64,000 nucleotides of DNA, taken from Kumtagia sp044326205 (GTDB lineage Bacteria; Pseudomonadota; Alphaproteobacteria; Rhizobiales; Rhizobiaceae). The notes beneath the pieces were generated by a model. That model was not told the origin of the DNA. It was given only the letters and a program-made list of their open reading frames with translations, and did no database searches. Made by a program: the position numbers and the translations under genes. This document shows positions 32,710 to 39,950 of this stretch, one piece after another. Within the stretch, counting starts at the first letter, position 1, and each line of letters begins with the position of its first letter. The stretch is from contig NZ_JBIRCY010000013.1 of the NCBI RefSeq assembly GCF_044326205.1, forward strand, positions 92,099-156,098. The letters run 5' to 3'.

Positions 32710-35004
32710 ATGCCTAATGTCTGGGGTATGACGGCGCCAGTATCTCACAATTCCCTTGGCGGGAAAGGCTCGGATGGCGGCGACAAGACGCCGACGGCCG
32801 AGGCGCATCCCGATCCCGACCCGCTGGTCGAACTGCTGCCGGCCAGACCCAAAATGCTGCTCCTGCAAGTCGGCGGCATCATCGCTGTCCTGCTGCTGTC
32901 CGGCATCGCCAACCTGATGCAGGCACCCATGTGGGTCGCGCTCTTTCTCCTGGCGATCGGGCTTGCCGGCATCCTGTTCCTGTATCGCGGCCTCAACGTC
33001 GAACGGCGCCGGTCCGGCGAAGCCGGGGGCGCGGAGGCGCCGGCGGCCCGCGTCGAGGCGCTGGCCGACCGCATGTGGGAACTGCACGAGAGCGAGGAGC
33101 ATTTCCTCGGCCTCATCGACGCGCTCGGCGACCTCGTCATCCACCGCGACCGCGACGGCCGCATCGTCTATGCCAACAAGGTGTTCGCCGATCTGGTCGG
33201 ACGCCCGCTTGACGGCCTGATCGGCACCCGGCTCGCCGATCTGGGCATAGAGGTCGGCGTCGTCCCCGATGCCGCCTTCGCCGATGGCGAGTGCCTGAGT
33301 TCGACCGACGTGGCCGTGCATACGCCGGCCGGCACGCGCTGGTTTTCGTGGATCGAACTGTCCATGCGCGACCTCGCCAGCAAGGGCGTCTCGCACCGCG
33401 CCATCGCGCGCGACATCACCGGCCGCAAGCGCGCCGAGACGGCGCTGATCGGCGCGCGCGAGCGGGCCGAATATGCGAGCGTCGCCAAATCGCGTTTCCT
33501 GGCCACCGTCAGCCACGAAATCCGCACGCCGATGAACGGCATCATGGGCATGGCAAAACTGCTCGCCGACACCAACCTGTCGGCGGAGCAGAAGACCTAT
33601 GTCAGCGCCGTCTCCACTTCGGCCAGCGCGCTGCTGGCGCTGATCGAGGACCTGCTCGACTTCTCCAAGATCGAGGCCGGCCGTTTCGTGCCGGAGCCGC
33701 AACCGATCTCGCCGCGCGAACTGATCGAAAGCGTGGTGGAACTGCTTGCGGCGCGCGCCTACGGCAAGGGCATCGGCCTCGGCTGCTATGTCGCGCCCAA
33801 CGTGCCGCACACCATCACCGCCGACCCCGGCCGCATCCGGCAGGTGCTGCTCAACCTGATCGGCAACGCCATCAAGTTCACCGATACCGGCGGCGTGCTG
33901 GTCACCGTGGGGCTGAAAGCGGGGACGGGAGACGTCGACCTGGTGCGCTTCGCGGTCTCCGATACCGGCCCCGGCCTGCGCAAGGAGGACATGGACCGCA
34001 TCTTCGAGGAATTCGAGCAGGCCGACGGCAGTTCGACCCGGGCGCATGGCGGGGCTGGTCTCGGCCTCGCCATCTCGCGCCGCATCGTCGAGGCGCTGGG
34101 CGGCACGATATCGGTCGCCAGCGATCTCGGCCTTGGCTCCGAGTTCGCCTTCGAGGTTCCGGCGATCGAGGCAAGCGGTTCCAGCCAGACGCGCGGCGCC
34201 GTGCTCGACGGCCATCGCACGATCATCCTGTCGAAAAACGAGGTCGAATGCGACGCCATCGCGCGCGCGGTCCGCGCCTATGGCGGAACCGTGGACGTCG
34301 CCTACTCGGTGGAGCAGGCCGCGGAACTTACCGGGCCGTGCGACGCCCTGCTCATCGACGCTTCGGTCGAAGCGTCCGACGGCAGGGTGCTCAAGCGGCT
34401 GAAGCAGGCCGGTTTCTCCGGCAGCCAGGCGATCACCCTGATTGCGCCGACCGACCGGGGCGCGCTCGGCGATTTCCGCGCCAGCGGCTACGTCACCTTC
34501 CTCGCCAGGCCGGTGCGTGGCGAGACGCTGCTGCGCGTGCTGCTTTCGGGCGCCGCCAGCACGGCAATCACCTCCCTGCCCCCTCCCCGTGCGACATCCA
34601 GGGGCCGCAGCGCCCAGGTGGCGGGGCTGTCGATCCTGCTCGCCGAGGACAACGAAATCAACGCGCTGCTGGCGCGAACCACGCTGCAGAAGGCGGGGCA
34701 TCGCGTCGAGGTGGTCAACAACGGCAGGGCTGCGGTCGAGGCCGTCATCGGCCCCCGCAAGGAACGGCACGACGTCGTGCTGATGGATCTGCATATGCCG
34801 GTGATGGATGGGCTGGAAGCGATCGCGCTCATCCGCCGCCACGAGGAGGAGAACAGCCTGTCCCCGGTGCCGATCATGGTTCTGTCCGCCGACAACCAGG
34901 AAAAGACCCGCCACGACGTGCTCGCCCATGGCGCCAGCGGCTTCGTCACCAAGCCAATCGACCCCGACGCGCTGGTGCATGTCGTCGAGGACCGCCTCGC
35001 GTAA
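32710..35004 (+). CDS. Hybrid sensor histidine kinase with PAS and two receiver domains
   Basis: This 764-residue membrane kinase has two hydrophobic segments (about 45-65 and 73-92), a PAS domain (about 125-245), HisKA with H269 in FLATVSHEIRTPMNG, and HATPase_c with N box LLNLIGNAIKFTDTGG and G boxes DTGPGLRK and GGAGLGLAISRR. A receiver-like domain around D550 (LLIDAS) looks degenerate, lacking the usual acidic pair. A full C-terminal receiver has AEDNEIN, D693 (LMDLHMPVMDG) and a TKPID lysine. No separate partner regulator is adjacent; olsB follows 146 bp downstream. The signal is unknown. Confidence 0.93.
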   Translation: MPNVWGMTAPVSHNSLGGKGSDGGDKTPTAEAHPDPDPLVELLPARPKMLLLQVGGIIAVLLLSGIANLMQAPMWVALFLLAIGLAGILFLYRGLNVERRRSGEAGGAEAPAARVEALADRMWELHESEEHFLGLIDALGDLVIHRDRDGRIVYANKVFADLVGRPLDGLIGTRLADLGIEVGVVPDAAFADGECLSSTDVAVHTPAGTRWFSWIELSMRDLASKGVSHRAIARDITGRKRAETALIGARERAEYASVAKSRFLATVSHEIRTPMNGIMGMAKLLADTNLSAEQKTYVSAVSTSASALLALIEDLLDFSKIEAGRFVPEPQPISPRELIESVVELLAARAYGKGIGLGCYVAPNVPHTITADPGRIRQVLLNLIGNAIKFTDTGGVLVTVGLKAGTGDVDLVRFAVSDTGPGLRKEDMDRIFEEFEQADGSSTRAHGGAGLGLAISRRIVEALGGTISVASDLGLGSEFAFEVPAIEASGSSQTRGAVLDGHRTIILSKNEVECDAIARAVRAYGGTVDVAYSVEQAAELTGPCDALLIDASVEASDGRVLKRLKQAGFSGSQAITLIAPTDRGALGDFRASGYVTFLARPVRGETLLRVLLSGAASTAITSLPPPRATSRGRSAQVAGLSILLAEDNEINALLARTTLQKAGHRVEVVNNGRAAVEAVIGPRKERHDVVLMDLHMPVMDGLEAIALIRRHEEENSLSPVPIMVLSADNQEKTRHDVLAHGASGFVTKPIDPDALVHVVEDRLA

Positions 35005-35150
35005 GGCGAAGGACCTCCCTCACGGCAATTTGCGGACACACGGCTGCATTGCAGGCTTGAGCGGCCGCGTCCGTCACGTTAGGTTCATACGACTGTTGCA
35101 CATCACTCTTATTTCCGCGCCATGCTCGGCTGTTCGAAGGAGAATCACCC

Positions 35151-36038
35151 GTGCAATCAGCGATTCCATCGGTCGACATCCCCATCGAGGCGAAAGTCGG
35201 CCTGCTTCCTGGTGTCGAACCGGCCCTCGGCATCGCCGACAGGACGCTCGGGCGCATCGGCGCGCTGGAAGCGCGGCTGGCCCGCAACGACGCCGAAATC
35301 GCCGCCGCGCAAGAGGTCCGCTACCGCGTCTTCTATGAGGAACTCGGCGCGAAATCGAACCGGCTGGAGGCGCTCGACCGCCGCGACGCCGACCAGTTCG
35401 ATGCTGCCTGCGACCACATACTGGTGTTCGACCACGCATTGCCCGGCCCCGAGCATGACCGCATCGTCGGCACCTACCGGCTGCTCAAGGAAGAGGGCGC
35501 CGCGCTGGCCGGCGGCTTCTATTCGCAGGACGAATTCGATCTCGGCTCGCTGATCCGCCGCCATCCCGACAAGCGCTTCCTGGAGCTTGGCCGCTCCTGC
35601 GTGCTGCCGCAATACCGTTCGAAGCGCACCATCGAGGCCCTGTGGCAAGGCATCTGGGCCTATGTGCTGCATCACGACATCGACGTGATGGCAGGCTGCG
35701 CCTCTTTCCACGGCACGGTTCCAGCGGCACACGCCGAAGCGCTTTCCTTCCTCGCCCACAATTTCCGGGCCGAGCCGGACTATGACGTGAGCGCCTTGCC
35801 GAGCCGGTATCGGGCCATGGACATGGTGCCCTGCGAGGCGATCAACGCGAAATCCGCCTTCCTGCGCATGCCGCCCCTGATCAAGGGCTATCTGCGCCTC
35901 GGCGCGCGCATCGGCGACGGCTGCGTGATCGACCATGATTTCGAGACGGTGGACGTGTTCATCGTGCTGCCGGTGAAAGAGATCAAGCAGCGCTACATCA
36001 GCTATTATTCCGGGGATGCCGGCCGCTTCGCCGCCTGA
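35151..36038 (+). CDS. olsB: Ornithine lipid synthesis N-acyltransferase OlsB
   Basis: This 295-residue GNAT-related acyltransferase transfers 3-hydroxyacyl groups from ACP to ornithine, the first step of ornithine-lipid formation. Typical blocks are AAQEVRYRVFYEELGA, DHILVFDH, GGFYSQDEFDL, FLELGRSCV and DVMAGCASFHGT. The start is GTG at 35151 with AAGGAG upstream. The partner olsA gene is not in the window. The 3' end overlaps the next gene by 23 bp. Confidence 0.9.
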   Translation: MQSAIPSVDIPIEAKVGLLPGVEPALGIADRTLGRIGALEARLARNDAEIAAAQEVRYRVFYEELGAKSNRLEALDRRDADQFDAACDHILVFDHALPGPEHDRIVGTYRLLKEEGAALAGGFYSQDEFDLGSLIRRHPDKRFLELGRSCVLPQYRSKRTIEALWQGIWAYVLHHDIDVMAGCASFHGTVPAAHAEALSFLAHNFRAEPDYDVSALPSRYRAMDMVPCEAINAKSAFLRMPPLIKGYLRLGARIGDGCVIDHDFETVDVFIVLPVKEIKQRYISYYSGDAGRFAA

Positions 36039-36381
36039 CCACCGCGACGCACTTGCGCCTGCCGTCGAGCGGCTGCGCAAGGCGATGGTGTCGCTGCCGG
36101 ATGTGAACGAAAGCACTTCCTACGGCACGCCGTCGCTCAAGATCGGCAAGAAGCTGCTTTCGCGCGTCAAGGACGCGCGGACCCTGGTGATCATGAGCCC
36201 GCTGGAAGAGAAGGCGGCGCTGATGGACGCAGCACCCGACATCTATTTCGAGACCGACCACTATCGCGACTGGCCGGCGATCCTCGTCCATGTCGATGCG
36301 ATCTCGGACGCCGAACTCGTCCATCGGCTGGAATGCGCCATACGCCTGCAGGCGGCGAAACGCTCGGGCCGGAAGCGCTGA
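36016..36381 (+). CDS. MmcQ/YjbR-family protein
   Basis: This 121-residue protein of the MmcQ/YjbR family (CyaY-like fold) has PDVNESTSYGTPSLKIGKKLLSRV and the YFETDHYRDWPAILVHV block. Members are small, possibly DNA-binding proteins of unknown role. It starts within the end of olsB (23-bp overlap) and ends 22 bp from the convergent TRIC gene. Confidence 0.85.
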   Translation: MPAASPPDHRDALAPAVERLRKAMVSLPDVNESTSYGTPSLKIGKKLLSRVKDARTLVIMSPLEEKAALMDAAPDIYFETDHYRDWPAILVHVDAISDAELVHRLECAIRLQAAKRSGRKR

Positions 36382-36403
36382 GGCTGGGCACTCGTTCTCT
36401 GAA

Positions 36404-37036
36404 TCAGGGAATGTCTTCCGGACGCCGGCCCGGACGGCCGCGATAAGCCGGAATGCTCCAGCCGAACCGCAGTGCGCCCCCGCGCACGATGAAGGCCGCC
36501 GCGAAGCCGAGCAGGGCCGAGGCAAGATCGGAGAGACCGGCGGCATCGGTGACCGTAAATACGGCGGCGCCGGCCATCGCGGCGGTGACGTAGATTTCCG
36601 GGCGCAGCAGGACGGAAGGCTCGCCGGCGAGCAGGTCGCGCAGGATGCCACCGAAGGTCGCCGTCAGCATGCCCATGACGATGGCGACGACAGGCGAACC
36701 CGTCGCCGCCAGTCCCTTGGCCGCGCCGAGCGCCGAATAGGCCGACATGCCGACCGCATCCAGCCAGAGCAGCACTCTGTAGCGCGACTCCAGCCTGGGC
36801 GCGCCGAGGAAAACGAGGATAGCGACCGCCGCGCAGACCAGCACATAGGCGTGATCCAGCACCCAGAAGACCGGAACATCGAGGATGAGGTCGCGAAAGG
36901 TGCCGCCACCAATGCCGGTGACACTGGCGAGGAATACGAAGCTGACGACGTCCATCTGCTTGCGCGAGGCGGCAAGCGCTCCTGTCGCCGCAAAGACCGC
37001 AACGCCGGCGTAATCCAAAAGCAGCAGCGGATTCAT
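36404..37036 (-). CDS. TRIC/YadS (UPF0126)-family cation channel protein
   Basis: This 210-residue membrane protein is built as two repeats of three helices. The conserved glycine-rich motifs are FVFLASVTGIGGGTFRDLILD and IVMGMLTATFGGILRDLLAGE, one per repeat, as in prokaryotic TRIC channels that conduct K+ or Na+ as trimers. The start is ATG at 37036 (MNPLLLLDYAG). The open frame further upstream is translated heptamer repeat and is excluded. Confidence 0.9.
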   Translation of the reverse strand: MNPLLLLDYAGVAVFAATGALAASRKQMDVVSFVFLASVTGIGGGTFRDLILDVPVFWVLDHAYVLVCAAVAILVFLGAPRLESRYRVLLWLDAVGMSAYSALGAAKGLAATGSPVVAIVMGMLTATFGGILRDLLAGEPSVLLRPEIYVTAAMAGAAVFTVTDAAGLSDLASALLGFAAAFIVRGGALRFGWSIPAYRGRPGRRPEDIP

Positions 37037-37065
37037 GGCGATCCGAAAATGGCAGGCGCCGTCGA

Positions 37066-37135
37066 TAGCGAGTAGCGAGTAGCGAGTAGCGAGTAGCGAG
37101 TAGCGAGTAGCGAGTAGCGAGTAGCGAGTAGCGAG
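37066..37135. repeat. Heptanucleotide tandem repeat, 10 perfect copies of TAGCGAG
   Basis: Ten exact 7-bp units fill 37066-37135. A degenerate inverted set (CTATTCGCTACTCCCTATTC and following bases, 37170-37196) lies about 35 bp further on. The array separates grpE from the TRIC gene on the same strand. Its architecture equals that of the array at 2888-3000, but the unit sequence is different. Confidence 0.95.
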
Positions 37136-37204
37136 TAGTCGAGCGGAAGCGTGCGCCTCCGTCAATGCCCCTATTCGCTACTCCCTATTCCCTACTGCTC
37201 TCTC

Positions 37205-37837
37205 TCAAGCATCCCTCTCGGCCTCTTCGCTGACCGGGCCAGGCTCCGCGGGTGCATCATTCGCCGGATGGTGCTTGGGACCGCCCTTGGCGACACCGAC
37301 CATCGCCGGCCGCAGGACGCGCTCGCCGATCGAATAACCGGGCTGCACGACCTGTACCACCGTGTTGGCGGGAACCTGCGGGTTCGGCACCTCGAACATC
37401 GCCTGATGGAAATTCGGATCGAATTTTTCGCCCTGCGGCTCGAGCCTCTTCACGCCGTGACGTTCCAGTGTCGACAGCATCGACCGCTCGGTCATCTCGA
37501 CGCCTTCGACCAGCGTGGCAAGGCTCGGGTCGGCTGCCTTGGCCTCGGCGGAGACGGCTTGCAAGGCGCGGCTCAGATTGTCGGACACCGACAGCATGTC
37601 ACGGGCGAAATTGGCCACCGCATAGGCGCGGGCATCCTGGATCTCGCGCGCCGTGCGGCGGCGGAGATTTTCCATTTCCGCCACCGTGCGCAGGGCGCGG
37701 TCCTTGAGCTCCTCATTCTCCTTGAGAAGCTTTACCAGCGCCTCGTAGTCGTTGCTCTCGCCGGCAGCCCCCGCCGCCGCCTCGTCGGCCGTCGCGTTTT
37801 CCTCAGGCACGCGTTCGTCCTTCGCCTGATCGCTCAT
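37205..37837 (-). CDS. grpE: Nucleotide exchange factor GrpE
   Basis: This protein of about 210 residues exchanges ADP on DnaK. It has an acidic, disordered N terminus, a long coiled coil (EALVKLLKENEELKDRALR; MENLRRRTAREIQDAR), and the C-terminal beta wing with PQGEKFDPNFHQAMFEV and VVQPGYSIGERVLRPAMVGV. I prefer the ATG at 37837, better spaced from GGGAA, over the one at 37843. dnaK and hrcA are not in the window. Confidence 0.94.
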   Translation of the reverse strand: MSDQAKDERVPEENATADEAAAGAAGESNDYEALVKLLKENEELKDRALRTVAEMENLRRRTAREIQDARAYAVANFARDMLSVSDNLSRALQAVSAEAKAADPSLATLVEGVEMTERSMLSTLERHGVKRLEPQGEKFDPNFHQAMFEVPNPQVPANTVVQVVQPGYSIGERVLRPAMVGVAKGGPKHHPANDAPAEPGPVSEEAERDA

Positions 37838-38046
37838 GGTCATTTCCCAGATTTCCAGAATTCATCGGAGTCGGGCCGGATATCGATGCTATGCGCCGAA
37901 AAATCAAGGGGCGCGAGCGTTTCCCTCGGCAATCGCCAATGGCTTGCATAGTCGTCAAGCAAGAAAGAGCAGTCCCAGCGGGGCGGCAATTTCGCTCGTA
38001 TTTTACTCAAACTTTACCATGCGGCAAAGGCACACGGAGGCTTGCA

Positions 38047-38071
38047 GGAACCATTCGCGGCGCCCCGGGTT
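38047..38071 (+). promoter_or_regulatory. EcfG-like general stress promoter (GGAAC-N16-GGTT)
   Basis: GGAAC at 38047-38051 is followed after 16 bp by GGTT at 38068-38071; the consensus -10 is CGTT. It ends 29 bp before the start of the 72-residue gene at 38101. It is less perfect than the motifs at 43533 and 44131. Confidence 0.5.
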
Positions 38072-38100
38072 TTTTTGCCAAGCAAGAGGTTCTCGAGGCA

Positions 38101-38319
38101 ATGATTGACGATGAGAAGCATATGGGCGGAAGGATGGAAGCAGAATTCCGCCGGCAGATGCGAAGCGGCCAGATGAACCGCTTCGTCGGCACACTGCCGC
38201 ATTACGCCGTAGACCGGGAACTGCCGGACAGGTTTGTCAAGCTGCTGCGCCAGATCGACAAGCCGCACGGCAATGACCGCTCGGCGCTACATGCCGGCGG
38301 CACCCGCAACCAGAACTGA
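38101..38319 (+). CDS. Small acidic/basic protein, possible NepR-like anti-sigma factor
   Basis: This 72-residue cytoplasmic protein has no close named match that I can state. Its core ELPDRFVKLLRQIDK resembles the conserved P-D-R-F-x2-LL segment of NepR, the anti-sigma factor that sequesters EcfG in alphaproteobacteria; the first helix is shorter than usual. AGAGG lies about 10 bp upstream of the ATG. The gene stands alone between an EcfG-like promoter and a strong terminator. No phyR or ecfG gene is nearby, so the NepR idea is tentative. Confidence 0.55.
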   Translation: MIDDEKHMGGRMEAEFRRQMRSGQMNRFVGTLPHYAVDRELPDRFVKLLRQIDKPHGNDRSALHAGGTRNQN

Positions 38320-38354
38320 TCGACCGCCTGAGCGCCGGTCAGTTCTCGCTGTTT

Positions 38355-38374
38355 GGCCGCAAGCGGCCTTTTTT
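38355..38374 (+). terminator. Rho-independent terminator
   Basis: A GGCCGC-AA-GCGGCC hairpin (38355-38368) is followed by six T residues. It ends the transcript of the small gene at 38101-38319. Confidence 0.85.
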
Positions 38375-38394
38375 ATGAGACGGCCGTCTTCTTG

Positions 38395-38547
38395 TCAGGC
38401 GGCCTTTTTCGTCTCCGCCATCAGCGTCTTGCCGTGCGAAATCTCGGTGCCGAGCACCTTCAGACATTCCCGCATGAGATTGGACAGGCCCGACCAACCC
38501 TTGGCGGAAACGAGGTTCCCATCGACATGCGCGCCGTTCGGCGGCAC
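38395..38547 (-). CDS. Possible 50-residue protein after DUF934 (GTG start)
   Basis: A short frame begins with GTG at 38547, 5 bp after the DUF934 stop, with GGAAG at a workable distance. The product (GWSGLSNLMRECLKVLGTEI, then HGKTLMAETKKAA) looks like a small helical protein, not random sequence. I do not recognise it. A later ATG (MRECLKVLG) would give a still shorter peptide. Confidence 0.35.
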   Translation of the reverse strand: MPPNGAHVDGNLVSAKGWSGLSNLMRECLKVLGTEISHGKTLMAETKKAA

Positions 38548-38552
38548 GCTGG

Positions 38553-39104
38553 CTACTTCCGCGAACGCCGCCAGGAATAGCCCGCGCCCTTGGCCGGCGC
38601 ATCGGCCGGCTTCGCCGTCGGCTGGTAGTAAAGGCCGAGGCCGCCAACGCGGCCTTCCTCCAGCCGGCGGATCAGCACCGGATTGACGATCTCGAACTCG
38701 TCGAAGCCGAGCCTCAGCATATGCGGCAACTGGTCGACCAGAACCTGCCCGGTAGCGCGGATCGCCCGCTCGAAGCCATGACGGCTGCGCAGCAGTTCGG
38801 CCTTGGAGAAACTTCGGCCATCGTTGAAGGCCGGGAAGGCAAGCGCTACCAGCGACAAATCGTCGAGGAGGCCGGCAATTTTCTCCACGGGATCGGCCGG
38901 CAGCAACAGCACGCCGAGCCGCTCTTTCGCTGATTTGCGGACCACCGGGTCGAGGTCGAGGAAAACCTGCAACGGCAGGATGAAACGGCCGTTGCCGGTC
39001 AGCGCGTCTGCGCTTTCGACATGCTGCCATTCATCCTCGCGAAAACCTTCCGGCGTCCACAGGCGCGGCGCGGGCGGCACGGTCTCGTTCTTCACTTCGG
39101 TCAT
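38553..39104 (-). CDS. DUF934 protein of the sulfite reduction cluster
   Basis: This 183-residue protein matches the DUF934 family, which is almost always encoded beside sulfite reductase and is thought to help it, perhaps in electron delivery. Typical blocks are LPLQVFLDLDPVV, VALAFPAFNDGRSFSKAELLR and a C-terminal GLGLYYQPTAKPADAPAKG. The start is ATG at 39104 (MTEVKNETV). The gap to cysH is 96 bp. Confidence 0.87.
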   Translation of the reverse strand: MTEVKNETVPPAPRLWTPEGFREDEWQHVESADALTGNGRFILPLQVFLDLDPVVRKSAKERLGVLLLPADPVEKIAGLLDDLSLVALAFPAFNDGRSFSKAELLRSRHGFERAIRATGQVLVDQLPHMLRLGFDEFEIVNPVLIRRLEEGRVGGLGLYYQPTAKPADAPAKGAGYSWRRSRK

Positions 39105-39200
39105 GAGGGCGAGCATATGGCCTATTCTCGGCTTGGTTTCCAGTCTCGCCATGGGCGAAACGGCCTGGCTATTCGCAAAGACGCCTGGGATGATTTTTCA

Positions 39201-39950
39201 CTAGGCAGCGGTCGTCAGCGCCTCGCCGAGACCCGGCAGATGAATGCCGCATTCGATCTTGGTCTGGCCGGTCCAGCGACCGCTGCGCGCGTCCTCGCCC
39301 GGCTTGACGATCGAAGTGCAGGGAAAACAGCCGATCGACAGGTAGCCGTAGGCGACCAGCGGGTTCTCGCGCAGCGCATGCACCCGCATATAGTCGGCGA
39401 GGTCGCTCGTCCCCCACTTCGCCAGCGGGTTGATGCGGATGCGCGGACCGACCGCCTCGAACACCGGAAGTGCGGCGCGAGTCGCCGCCTGGAAGCGTTT
39501 TCGGCCGGTGAACCAGGCGCGGAACGGCGCCACGCCCCGCGCCATCGGCTCGACCTTGCGGATATCGCAGCAGGCGTCGGTGTCGGACTGATGCAGTTTT
39601 CCACCGGGATCGAGCCGGTCGAGCGCGGCCTGGTCGGGCGTCACGACGCGGATATCGGTCAGGCCGAGATCGGCGGCCAGCGCGTCGCGATACTCCAGTG
39701 TCTCGCCGAAATGTTTTCCGGTGTCGAGGAAGATCACCGGCAGGGCCGGGTCGACCTCGGCGATCATGTGCAGCAGCACCGCCGAATCCGCGCCGAAGGA
39801 GGACACCGCCGCGATCCCGCCATGAAACGAGCGGCGCGCCGACTGCTTGATGATCTCCTGCGGGGTCAGGCCACCGAAGCGCGCGTCGAGTTCGGCGGCT
39901 TCCTCGGCTGCGGCAATATCGGCGTCAGGCTGCCTTGGCTTCGCCACCAT
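39201..39950 (-). CDS. cysH: Assimilatory APS/PAPS reductase
   Basis: This 249-residue reductase makes sulfite from activated sulfate. It has the nucleotide-binding VSSFGADSAVLLHM, a CC pair in DACCDIRKVEP, a CxxC in GCFPCTS, and the catalytic Cys in ECGIHLPG. The CC/CxxC set ligates a [4Fe-4S] cluster, which points to adenylyl-sulfate (APS) use. The start at 39950 overlaps the cysI 3' end by 26 bp. Confidence 0.93.
   Translation of the reverse strand: MVAKPRQPDADIAAAEEAAELDARFGGLTPQEIIKQSARRSFHGGIAAVSSFGADSAVLLHMIAEVDPALPVIFLDTGKHFGETLEYRDALAADLGLTDIRVVTPDQAALDRLDPGGKLHQSDTDACCDIRKVEPMARGVAPFRAWFTGRKRFQAATRAALPVFEAVGPRIRINPLAKWGTSDLADYMRVHALRENPLVAYGYLSIGCFPCTSIVKPGEDARSGRWTGQTKIECGIHLPGLGEALTTAA

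Noticed and set aside
32695..34980. A 761-residue minus-strand frame opposite the hybrid kinase
   Set aside because: It is antisense to a gene with all kinase motifs; its composition (Asp/Gly/Arg/His-rich) is typical of a GC-rich shadow.
37037..37165. N-terminal extension of the TRIC protein
   Set aside because: It reads LLATRYSLLATRYS from the TAGCGAG array and is not part of the conserved membrane protein.
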